NCBI GenBank assembly: GCA_902462475.1
Contig: CABQCB010000144.1
Location: forward strand, 1-5,218
Reading direction: 5' to 3'
Origin: an uncultured Oscillibacter sp.
GTDB taxonomy: Bacteria > Bacillota_A > Clostridia > Oscillospirales > Oscillospiraceae
DNA length: 5,218 bases
Shown here: piece after piece, positions 1-5,218 of the stretch
Position numbering within the stretch: the first letter of the stretch is position 1
How the letters are laid out: each line of letters begins with the position of its first letter
Made by a program: the position numbers and the translations under genes
Notes under the pieces: model-generated
What the model saw: only the letters and a program-made list of their open reading frames with translations
What the model was told of the DNA's origin: nothing
Databases searched by the model: none

Positions 1-140
1 CGGGCGTCGGCCGGAGAGATGCACAGGCGGTACCGGCCGCCGCCGGCGGCGCGTGGCAGGAGGCACTTTCGGCGCGGGACGTCTCTTTGGCGTTCGAGCG
101 GGACGCTCGGCGCTATGACGGCGGCTTTTCCCTGTATTGA
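1..140 (+). CDS. C-terminal end of an upstream tail protein (probably tape measure protein), partial
   Basis: An open frame enters from the left edge (first full codon at 3) and ends at TGA 138-140, giving 45 residues that finish in a charged and aromatic tail, RRYDGGFSLY. No start is visible. The stop lies directly before the ribosome binding site of the LysM gene, so it belongs to the same operon. In PBSX-type clusters the gene before xkdP is xkdO, the tail tape measure protein that sets tail length, and that is my best guess. It rests on synteny only: 45 residues without a recognisable motif cannot prove it. The fragment is rich in Ala and Arg. Another small tail chaperone-like or tail protein is possible. 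Confidence 0.55.
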   Translation, partial: GVGRRDAQAVPAAAGGAWQEALSARDVSLAFERDARRYDGGFSLY

Positions 141-141
141 A

Positions 142-147
142 AGGAGG
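142..147 (+). promoter_or_regulatory. Ribosome binding site deciding the start of the LysM gene
   Basis: A perfect AGGAGG lies 7 bases before the ATG at 155 but only 1 base before the in-frame ATG at 149; the in-frame TTG at 137 lies upstream of it. The spacing makes 155 the working start and gives an N-terminus reading MRLAPMRYKD. Confidence 0.75.
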
Positions 148-154
148 AATGTGC

Positions 155-742
155 ATGCGCCTGGCGCCCATGCGCTATAAGGATTTTACCTGGCCCCACA
201 ATCCGGAGACCTATCAGGTGGAGCGCCGCAGACAGGTGGCGGTCCACAAGGTCCCCTTCGGCGGATATGTCCTGCAGGATCTGGGGGCTGCATGCAGAGT
301 GCTGGAGGGGGAGGGGACCTTTGTGGGCAAGGATGCCTATGGGACCTTCCGCACCCTGGAGCGGGTCTTTGATCAGCCGGGGCCGGGGCTTTTGGTCCAT
401 CCGGTCTGGCCCGCGTCCAGCGCCTACTTTGTAACGCTGGAGCTGACAGAGGAGCCGCTGCCGGACTTTGTGCGTTACCGCTTTGCCTTTTGGGAGGACC
501 AGGGCGGATACGGAGCGGGGCTGACGGAGATCCCGGTCAGCGGGACGGAGGAAACCGGCTCCGCCGGCGGAAGCTCCGCCGGAGCTCCCTCGTACTCCGG
601 CACCTATGTGGTCCGCAAGGGGGATACCCTCTGGGGGATCGCGGGACGGTACGATGTGGCGTTGGCGGATCTGATCGCAGCCAATCCCCAGATCAAAAAC
701 CCGAATCTCATTTATCCGGGGGAAACGGTGGTGATCCCATGA
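155..742 (+). CDS. xkdP: XkdP-like LysM-domain tail/baseplate protein
   Basis: 195-residue protein. Residues 1-125 form a compact N-terminal domain (FTWPHNPETY at 11-20, GEGTFVGKDAYGTF at 52-65, then a proline-rich segment and VRYRFAFWED at 106-115). This pattern is typical of the tail proteins between tape measure and hub in PBSX-type phages. A Gly/Ser/Ala linker (about 128-150) leads to one C-terminal LysM domain at 151-195 (YVVRKGDTLWGIAGRYDV, then a NP-x-IKNPNLIYPGE motif and a terminal VVIP). LysM domains bind N-acetylglucosamine polymers such as peptidoglycan; in tails the domain is thought to sit at the tube-baseplate junction and may help assembly or wall contact, which is inference here. 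The gene ends in a 4-base ATGA overlap with the hub gene, so the two are probably translationally coupled. Start chosen by ribosome binding site spacing. Confidence 0.9.
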   Translation: MRLAPMRYKDFTWPHNPETYQVERRRQVAVHKVPFGGYVLQDLGAACRVLEGEGTFVGKDAYGTFRTLERVFDQPGPGLLVHPVWPASSAYFVTLELTEEPLPDFVRYRFAFWEDQGGYGAGLTEIPVSGTEETGSAGGSSAGAPSYSGTYVVRKGDTLWGIAGRYDVALADLIAANPQIKNPNLIYPGETVVIP

Positions 743-1686
743 AGGCGCGGATCATCACCTGCACCCACCAGGTGCTGGAGCTGCCGGCGCTTCTGGAGTG
801 GAACGTGGTCTACACCGGCGGCGTGCCCTGCGACAGCTTCTCCGTGACGTTTTTCTACGATGCGTCCATGGCAGAGCCACTGCACCTGGCGGCGGGCTTT
901 GTGGCCCTGGAAAACGGAACGGTGATGCTGCGGGGCATCGTGGATGAGTACACAGTGGATCTTGGCACCGGCGGTCTTACCGCCACGGTCTGCGGACGTG
1001 GATACGCCGCCCGGCTTTTGGACAACGAGTCCCGCCCCATGACCTATGAGGGCGCCACGCTGGAGGAGATATTGCGCAACCATGTGACGCCCTATGGCAT
1101 CACGGCCGCCCGCACGGCCGCCGTCCGGGCACTGTCGCCCTACACGGTGGCCTCCGGCACCAGTCAGTGGAAGGCGCTGGAGGGCTTTTGCAGGGCCTAC
1201 GGCGGCTTTGTCCCCACTTTCCAGCGGGACGGCCGCCTGTGGGCCGCTCCGGCGCAGCAGGGGCGCAGGGTACGGATCGGCGGGGAGGACCCGGTGCTCT
1301 CGTGCAGACTGCGGGAGAATCACTACGGTGTGCTGACGGAGGTACTGGTGATCGACAAGACCCGCAATGCTTTTTACAGTGTGAAAAACAACGATATGCT
1401 GGAGCGGGGCGGGCAATGCCGGCGGGTGGTCTACACGCCGGGACAGAGCACCTGGGACGCCATGCGCTATACCGGCGAGTATCAGATCGCCCAGTCCGCA
1501 AGAGAGGAACTGTCCATCGTGCTGGCGCTTCCGGGGAGTTTTCTGGCTTTCCCCGGAGATGAGGCGGAGCTCTCCTTGGAGCGCATGGGACTTTCGGGCA
1601 TTTACCGGGTAGCACAGGCGGACAACCGGTTTTCTCTCAGCGGCGGGGCCACGGTAGAGCTGACTTTGGAAAAGAGGGGTTCATAA
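739..1686 (+). CDS. xkdQ: XkdQ-like baseplate hub protein (gpD / gp27 type)
   Basis: 315-residue protein, close to the usual length of XkdQ. Hub proteins of this family form a trimer that joins the hexameric tail tube to the trimeric spike. Visible family features are an N-terminal beta-rich domain with DSFSVTFFYD at 32-41, a second strand-rich part with GIVDEYTVD at 66-74, the conserved GRGYAARLLDNES at 86-98, then TYEGATLEEIL at 102-112. The segment SQWKALEGFCRAYGG at 142-156, the following strand QRDGRLW, and a C-terminal beta domain (270-312) complete the picture. An internal stretch of the same frame is open upstream to about 490, but the ATG at 739 overlapping the stop of the LysM gene is clearly the start: upstream residues are Arg/Gly-rich out-of-frame translation. 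A weak purine run (GGGGGGAA near 719-724) lies before it, so translation probably depends on coupling. Confidence 0.9.
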   Translation: MKARIITCTHQVLELPALLEWNVVYTGGVPCDSFSVTFFYDASMAEPLHLAAGFVALENGTVMLRGIVDEYTVDLGTGGLTATVCGRGYAARLLDNESRPMTYEGATLEEILRNHVTPYGITAARTAAVRALSPYTVASGTSQWKALEGFCRAYGGFVPTFQRDGRLWAAPAQQGRRVRIGGEDPVLSCRLRENHYGVLTEVLVIDKTRNAFYSVKNNDMLERGGQCRRVVYTPGQSTWDAMRYTGEYQIAQSAREELSIVLALPGSFLAFPGDEAELSLERMGLSGIYRVAQADNRFSLSGGATVELTLEKRGS

Positions 1687-2093
1687 TGTGGATTTCCAAG
1701 AAGATGCGCCCGGCGCCGCCTACCGCGGATGCGGATCTGGGCGTGACCACCATCGCCGGCGGACAGGCAGGCGTACTGACCCGGGGAGAGGTCCGTTCCC
1801 TGCCGGTCTACGGTCCCGGCGGATATCTCTGGATGCCGCAAAACGGCGCACAGGTACTGGTCATCAAGGGCGGCCCCGGTGGACAGGAGCAGTGTGTGGC
1901 CGGTATGCGGCAGGCAGAGCCGGAAGAGCCCATGGAGCCGGGCGAGGTGCTGATCCGCAGCGGTAGGGCCAGCATCTATCTGAAAGCGGACGGATCGCTG
2001 GTACTCAAAGGACGCGTGTGCGTGGAGGGACCGCTTGTGATCAACGGAGAGCCGTACAGGCCCTGCACCTGCAGCGAGGAGGGGACGAGCTGA
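1686..2093 (+). CDS. Baseplate spike protein, gpV / Mu gp45-like
   Basis: 135-residue protein. After a short basic N-terminus, residues 30-75 (VLTRGEVRSLPVYGPGGYLW, then MPQNGAQVLVI) look like the OB-fold of phage baseplate assembly protein V and Mu gp45. Residues 86-121 (GEVLIRSGRASIYLKADGSL, then VLKGRVCVEGPLVINGE) have the short alternating strands of the trimeric beta-helical spike shaft. It should sit under the hub as the membrane- or wall-piercing tip. It occupies the slot held by xkdR in PBSX, but its sequence reads as gpV/gp45-like to me, so I give no symbol. No PAAR-like protein is visible; the C-terminus ends in PCTCSEEGTS. The ATG shares one base with the stop of the hub gene (TAATG) and has AGAGGGG at 1673-1679, six bases before it. 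Confidence 0.82.
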   Translation: MWISKKMRPAPPTADADLGVTTIAGGQAGVLTRGEVRSLPVYGPGGYLWMPQNGAQVLVIKGGPGGQEQCVAGMRQAEPEEPMEPGEVLIRSGRASIYLKADGSLVLKGRVCVEGPLVINGEPYRPCTCSEEGTS

Positions 2094-2094
2094 C

Positions 2095-2442
2095 ATGAGG
2101 GAACCAATTTTAAAAGATGGGGATTACAGGCTCTCCGGCGGCAACATCCAGTATGCGGCGGGAGCACAGGCGGTTTTGGAGCGGGTGCTGTTTCGCCTGC
2201 GGGCAAAGCGGGGACGGTTTCCGTTTTGCGACGGGCTGGGCAGCCGGCTCTGGCAGCTGAGCAGCCTGTCTGCGGGCCAGCGGGCCTCTGCTGCGGAGCA
2301 GTATGTGGCGGAGGCCTTGGAGGACGAGCCCATCCAGGTGGAGCAGGTGGAGCTTGCAGAAGCGGCGGACGGCACGGCCACGCTGACGGTCCGCCTTACC
2401 TGGGAGGACGAGGCCCTGGCGGTCACGCTGGAGATACAATGA
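2095..2442 (+). CDS. xkdS: XkdS-like / gp25-like baseplate wedge protein (DUF2634 type)
   Basis: 115-residue protein. Family proteins related to T4 gp25 sit in the baseplate wedge and help start sheath polymerisation around the tube. Visible features: an N-terminal IQYAAGAQAVLERVLFRLRA (19-38), then RGRFPFCDGLGSRLW (40-54), which matches the family's pattern of a Gly/Phe-rich loop, a helix with the AAEQYVAEALEDEP segment (66-79), and a final beta hairpin (TATLTVRLTWEDEALAVTLE). It starts one base after the spike stop, with GAGGAGGGG at 2076-2084 ten bases upstream. Order between spike and baseplate J matches PBSX xkdS. The short length and limited conservation make the family call solid mainly together with the context. 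Confidence 0.83.
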   Translation: MREPILKDGDYRLSGGNIQYAAGAQAVLERVLFRLRAKRGRFPFCDGLGSRLWQLSSLSAGQRASAAEQYVAEALEDEPIQVEQVELAEAADGTATLTVRLTWEDEALAVTLEIQ

Positions 2443-2448
2443 GAGGAG
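2441..2448 (+). promoter_or_regulatory. Ribosome binding site supporting a GTG start for baseplate J
   Basis: GAGAGGAG overlaps the last bases of the wedge gene stop codon and lies 7 bases before GTG 2456. The nearest ATG (2449) overlaps the end of this site and opens only a short out-of-frame reading frame, so GTG is the start. Confidence 0.7.
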
Positions 2449-2455
2449 ATGGATC

Positions 2456-3517
2456 GTGAGGAGCGTGGAGGAGATTTACGCGCAGATGCGCGCGGACATG
2501 GAGGAGCGCTGCGGCTTTCAGCCGGAGGACTCCTGTGATCTGGCGGTGCGGCTGTACGCGGCGGCGGCCCAGATCCAGGCCCTGGAGATGCAGGCAGACT
2601 GGGTGCTGGACCAGAGCTTTCCCCAGACGGCGCAGGGCGTCTACCTGGAGCGCCACGCGGCCATGCGGGGGCTTACGCGCATCGACGGTACCCAGGCGGA
2701 GGGCACGCTGCGCTTTTCCGTGGATCTGGCCCCGGCGTCGGATCTGGTCATTCCCCAGGGGACCGTATGTATGACGGCGGAGGAGACTCGCTTTGAGACT
2801 ACGGCTGCTGGATCGCTGAAAGCCGGAGAGCTGTCGGTGGATATCCCGGCCCGGGCGGTGGAAAGCGGAGCAAGCGGCAACGCGGCACCGGACACCATCA
2901 CTATTTTGACAGCGTGTCCCATCGGTGTGACCCACTGTACCAATCCCAAGGCGTTTTCCGGCGGCAGCGACCCGGAGGACGACGAGAGCCTGCGCGGCCG
3001 GGTGCTGGAGAGCTATCAGCGCCTGCCCAACGGGGCCAATGCGGCCTGGTACGAAAAGACGGCCATGTCCCACACCGGCGTGGTGGCCGCCCGGGCCGTG
3101 GGGCGGGCCAGGGGGATCGGAACGGTGGATGTTTATATTGCCTCGGCAGCGGGGACTCCTTCGGAGGAGCTTTTGCAGCAGGTGCAGGCAGATATCCAGG
3201 AAAAGCGGGAGATCGCCGTGGACGTAAAGGTGCTTGCCCCCACGGAAAAGCAGGTGGACATCACCATGCAGGTGGCAGCGGCGTCCGGATGGAGCGGCGA
3301 AGAGGCTGTGGCGGCGGCAGAACAGGCGGTCACGGCGTTTTTCGGCGGGCAGCTCCTGGGAAAGACCGTGCGTCTGGCGGAGCTGAGCAGCTTGGTGTTT
3401 TCCCTGGAGAGCGTGTCCAACGTGCGCATCACCGCGCCGCAGGAGGATGCTGCCGCGCAGCAGAGCGAGCTTGCGGTGCTGGGAGAGCTGACGGTGACGG
3501 TCTGGGAGGAGAGCTGA
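2456..3517 (+). CDS. xkdT: Baseplate J-like protein, XkdT family
   Basis: 353-residue protein, about the normal length for XkdT. Baseplate J proteins (P2 gpJ, T4 gp6 family) form the wedge ring that opens during sheath contraction. Hallmarks are the N-terminal helix pair, then DQSFPQTAQGVYLERHAAMR at 52-71, a beta domain with VIPQGTVCMTAEETRFETTA at 98-117, and GASGNAAPDTI at 138-148. The signature GGSDPEDDESLRGRVLESYQ at 169-188 follows, with PNGANAAWYEKTAMSHTGVV at 191-210 and the C-terminal alpha/beta domain (VDVYIAS at 224-230, then QVDITMQV). Translation starts at GTG 2456, seven bases after GAGAGGAG; an ATG at 2449 is in another frame that soon stops. Thirteen bases separate it from the wedge gene. 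Confidence 0.95.
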   Translation: MRSVEEIYAQMRADMEERCGFQPEDSCDLAVRLYAAAAQIQALEMQADWVLDQSFPQTAQGVYLERHAAMRGLTRIDGTQAEGTLRFSVDLAPASDLVIPQGTVCMTAEETRFETTAAGSLKAGELSVDIPARAVESGASGNAAPDTITILTACPIGVTHCTNPKAFSGGSDPEDDESLRGRVLESYQRLPNGANAAWYEKTAMSHTGVVAARAVGRARGIGTVDVYIASAAGTPSEELLQQVQADIQEKREIAVDVKVLAPTEKQVDITMQVAAASGWSGEEAVAAAEQAVTAFFGGQLLGKTVRLAELSSLVFSLESVSNVRITAPQEDAAAQQSELAVLGELTVTVWEES

Positions 3518-4093
3518 ATGGCGTATGCGGAGTACTTGAAGAACCTGCTGGCGCCGCTTGGGATCTATGATCTGGAAAAAGGGTCCATCAGCGAGGCGAT
3601 GGTGTATGCGGCCGGGCGGGCTCTGGACCAGGTGGAGCAGTCCACGGAGCGGACGGAGCGGGAGAGCCTGGTGGCCACGGCACAGGAAGAAGGACTGGAG
3701 CGGCGGGAGGTGCTGTTTGCCAGGCGCCCGGTGGCTGAGACGGTGGAAGACCGCAGGGCGGCCATCACCGCCCTGATGCAGATCGACGCGGACAGCCTGA
3801 CCCCGGAGGCCATCAACCGCACCATCAGCGGCTGCGGACTTCCCGCCAAGGCCCTGGAGGTGGATACCGGCCATCTGCGGGTGATCTTTCCGGGCATCGG
3901 CGGCGTGCCGCCCGGATTCGATGAGATCCAGAAGATCGTGCTGGACATCCTGCCCTGCCACCTGGAGGTGGAGTTCTACTTCCGCTACATAACCTGGGCA
4001 GAGTGCGAGGAGGCCGGGTATACCTGGGCGTCGGTGGAACAGCAGGAATTTACCTGGGAACGCTTTGAGCTCATGGGCGGAAAGACCGAATAA
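3518..4093 (+). CDS. xkdU: XkdU / YmfQ-like tail protein (DUF2313 type)
   Basis: 191-residue protein, the usual length for XkdU/YmfQ. These proteins follow baseplate J in PBSX-type clusters and are thought to link the wedge to the tail fibre, comparable to P2 gpI; the exact role is less well defined. Visible: an N-terminal YLKNLLAPLGIYDLEKGS (6-23), a long charged helix region with the many Glu/Arg residues of 36-65, and the family-like VEDRRAAITALMQIDADSLT (76-95). A beta domain follows with LRVIFPG at 120-126, the segment ILPCHLEVEF at 144-153, and a Trp/Glu tail, ITWAECEEAGYTWASVEQQE (158-177) then FTWERFEL. ATG directly follows the upstream stop (TGAATG), with GGGAGGAG at 3504-3511 six bases before it. 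It is the last gene of the operon. Confidence 0.92.
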   Translation: MAYAEYLKNLLAPLGIYDLEKGSISEAMVYAAGRALDQVEQSTERTERESLVATAQEEGLERREVLFARRPVAETVEDRRAAITALMQIDADSLTPEAINRTISGCGLPAKALEVDTGHLRVIFPGIGGVPPGFDEIQKIVLDILPCHLEVEFYFRYITWAECEEAGYTWASVEQQEFTWERFELMGGKTE

Positions 4094-4097
4094 AAAG

Positions 4098-4125
4098 GAG
4101 CGGAGGAATTTCCTCCGCTCTTTTT
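4098..4125. terminator. Intrinsic terminator, probably bidirectional, between convergent operons
   Basis: A perfect 10-bp inverted repeat (GAGCGGAGGA at 4098-4107 and TCCTCCGCTC at 4111-4120) encloses a 3-base ATT loop and is followed by T5 at 4121-4125, five bases after the stop of the XkdU-like gene. On the other side A5 (4092-4096) gives a T-rich tract on the minus strand, so it should also stop the operon arriving from the right, whose last stop codon is 25 bases away. Confidence 0.92.
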
Positions 4126-4150
4126 GTGCTGTTTTCTTCGGCAGGCAGAT

Positions 4151-4549
4151 TTAAAATCCCGTGGCTGTATTGAAAAAGTAGCGGAACGGATCCCGCTCCC
4201 AGCAAAAGCGTTGGGCGGAAAGGCAGCAGCGGATGGCCACGTTGCAGCCGGGGGAGAGACGCACGGCCAGCATAAGGCAGTGCCTGCCCCGGCGGAGCGT
4301 GAGCGTGTAGGCACCTGGCCGCAGAAAGCCAAAGAGCGCCGTCCCCTGGCAGGTCAGGATCCTCGCTTGATGCCAGCAGCCGTCCTGGGGCTGCAGGAGC
4401 ACTTCATCCATGGGGCAAAAATCCTCCACGGACAGCCGGATACTGCACAGGATGGAGCGGGGGCGGATGCATAAAGGTGCATCCGCCTCCGCATCGTTTT
4501 CACAGAGAAAGACTTGGCATGCGGCCGCCAGACCGCTGTCCGGGATCAC
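4151..4549 (-). CDS. Cysteine-rich small protein with a transthyretin/carboxypeptidase-regulatory-like motif
   Basis: 132-residue protein that I cannot name. It contains 12 cysteines (11, 16, 27, 35, 45, 58, 67, 91, 102, 108, 109, 116), unlike its neighbours. Residues 50-90 read as beta strands and include ALFGFLRPGAYTLTLRRG (71-88), which resembles the aromatic-x-(F/Y)-x-L-x-x-G-x-Y-x-L motif repeated in the gene upstream; so it may be a single, diverged beta-sandwich domain. No signal peptide or membrane segment is evident. The start is GTG at 4549-4547, which overlaps the upstream TGA (GTGA); no good ribosome binding site precedes it, so translational coupling is likely. The stop (TAA) lies 25 bases from the shared terminator. 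An opposite-strand reading frame here is less convincing because it lacks repeats, coupling and family resemblance. That the gene is real is moderately sure; its function is unknown. Confidence 0.6.
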   Translation of the reverse strand: MIPDSGLAAACQVFLCENDAEADAPLCIRPRSILCSIRLSVEDFCPMDEVLLQPQDGCWHQARILTCQGTALFGFLRPGAYTLTLRRGRHCLMLAVRLSPGCNVAIRCCLSAQRFCWERDPFRYFFNTATGF

Positions 4550-5218
4550 TGTTCCAGTTTTGCCTTGACCAGATATTCTCCGCTGCCGACACCGCCGAAC
4601 AGATACTTTCCCGCGGCATTGGTCTTGGTGACGGACACCAGGCGCTCCTGGGAGACGCCGGCTACGTCCGTCACCTGGTAAAGACCCACGAAGCAGCCGG
4701 CCACGGCGTAGCCGGCGTTGTTGCGGATGATCCCGCTGACGGTACCATTGTAGGTGCGGCCGTCCACTGTCATGGTCATGGCCACATTGGCAATGGAGCC
4801 TCCGGCGATGACGGTGGTCACGGAGGAGACGGCCGTATACCCCTCGGCGGAGGCCATCAGGGTGTAGGTGCCGTCCGCCAGATCGTAGAAGGCGAACTCG
4901 CCGTCCGCGGCGGTGTAGGTGGCGGCCACAGCGGCGCCCAGAGAATCCTGCAGGGTGATCTTGGCCCCGCCCAGCGGCGTGGTGGTGCCGTTCAGGGGAT
5001 CGGTGACGGTCAGGGTGCCGGCAATGGCGCCCAGGGACAAGGTGACATCCCGGGTGCAGACCAGATCCACCTGGACGGTGGAACCGACAGAGAGGGTGAC
5101 ACCGGCTGCGTCACTGAGCCGGTAGCCGTCCTTGACGGCACCCAACGTATAGGTGCCGGCGGTGATGCCGGTCATGGAGAAGGCGCCGTCGGCGTCGGTC
5201 ATGGTGTGCTTGTAGGGC
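4546..5218 (-). CDS. Carboxypeptidase-regulatory-like (transthyretin-fold) repeat protein, N-terminus cut by window edge
   Basis: The frame is open to the right edge: before the Met at 5202 the codons PYKHT are still in frame and no ribosome binding site precedes that ATG, so it is internal and the protein is longer. Counting from that Met, 218 residues carry three tandem beta-sandwich units of the CarboxypepD_reg / Cna-B-like type. Each has a D/N-(A)-(A)-x-G-x-(F/Y) turn followed by G-x-Y-(T/L): DADGAFSMTGITAGTYTL (3-20), AADGEFAFYDLADGTYTL (98-115), NAAGKYLFGGVGSGEYLV (195-212). The conserved Tyr recur 95 and 97 residues apart. Strand-rich Thr/Val/Ala segments join them. Such domains serve as stalks, adhesins or binding modules in extracellular proteins and in some phage tails; the role here is unknown. 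No LPxTG sorting signal or membrane anchor is at the C-terminus (it ends LVKAKLEQ), so attachment must lie elsewhere or be absent. Confidence 0.82.
   Translation of the reverse strand, partial: PYKHTMTDADGAFSMTGITAGTYTLGAVKDGYRLSDAAGVTLSVGSTVQVDLVCTRDVTLSLGAIAGTLTVTDPLNGTTTPLGGAKITLQDSLGAAVAATYTAADGEFAFYDLADGTYTLMASAEGYTAVSSVTTVIAGGSIANVAMTMTVDGRTYNGTVSGIIRNNAGYAVAGCFVGLYQVTDVAGVSQERLVSVTKTNAAGKYLFGGVGSGEYLVKAKLEQ

Noticed and set aside
490..738. N-terminal extension of the hub protein frame
   Set aside because: The extra 83 residues are out-of-frame translation of the LysM gene; the ATG at 739 in the ATGA overlap gives the normal family length and N-terminus.
712..1416. 234-codon minus-strand frame opposite the hub gene
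   Set aside because: Composition is that of an antisense shadow (His/Gly/Arg rich, no domain), with no ribosome binding site logic, inside a clear plus-strand operon.
2423..3961. 512-codon open frame on the minus strand across the wedge, baseplate J and XkdU-like genes
   Set aside because: It is antisense to three well-supported tail genes, spans their boundaries, and its Arg/His/Leu/Gly-rich translation has no recognisable domain. Long antisense frames are common in GC-rich coding DNA.
4126..4150. Possible attachment site or CRISPR/DGR-like repeat near the operon junction
   Set aside because: I looked for direct repeats, integrase-type core sites, template/variable repeats and an RT-like gene; none is visible in the window.
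4124..4474. 116-codon plus-strand frame opposite the cysteine-rich gene
   Set aside because: It begins inside the terminator's T tract region, has low-complexity Ala/Gly/Lys composition without motifs, and competes with a minus-strand gene that is coupled to its neighbour and shares a motif with it.
1..5218. tRNA, rRNA, CRISPR array, insertion sequence, riboswitch
   Set aside because: No cloverleaf with a GTTCGAATC-like arm, no regular spacer repeats, no transposase-like translation and no gene-free stretch large enough for a leader RNA.

Overview
The window holds the 3' half of a contractile-tail gene cluster of the PBSX/XkdP-U type (a Bacillus/Clostridium myophage-like, defective-prophage-like or tailocin-like tail), followed by a convergent pair of genes for transthyretin/carboxypeptidase-regulatory-like beta-sandwich proteins. 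The DNA is visibly GC-rich and almost every plus-strand gene has a purine-rich AGGAGG-like ribosome binding site. With the PBSX-type gene order this suggests a GC-rich Firmicute, plausibly a gut Clostridia/Oscillospiraceae relative. That assignment is an inference from composition and synteny, not from a marker gene.

Positions 1-4093, plus strand: (i) the last 45 codons of an upstream tail gene, probably the tape measure protein by synteny; (ii) an XkdP-like protein with a C-terminal LysM domain; (iii) an XkdQ / gpD / gp27-type hub protein; (iv) a small gpV / Mu gp45-like spike protein; (v) an XkdS / gp25-like wedge protein; (vi) an XkdT / baseplate J protein; (vii) an XkdU / YmfQ-like protein. 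Genes overlap by 1-4 bases, abut, or lie at most 14 bases apart, so this is one translationally packed operon whose promoter lies upstream of the window. Together the products would build the end of the tail tube, the central hub and spike, and the surrounding wedges of a baseplate.

Positions 4094-4150: a strong intrinsic terminator (10-bp perfect stem, 3-nt loop, T5 tract) closes the operon. It has an A tract on its other side, so it probably serves both strands. No fibre gene follows XkdU on the same strand inside the window.

Positions 4151-5218, minus strand: a two-gene operon runs toward the terminator. The upstream gene is cut by the window edge and encodes at least three tandem beta-sandwich repeats with a 95-97 residue period. 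The downstream gene overlaps it by four bases (GTGA) and encodes a 132-residue cysteine-rich protein carrying a degenerate copy of the same motif. I recognise no specific function for these two. Their position, where tail fibre genes normally sit, makes a tail-tip or surface-binding role worth testing.
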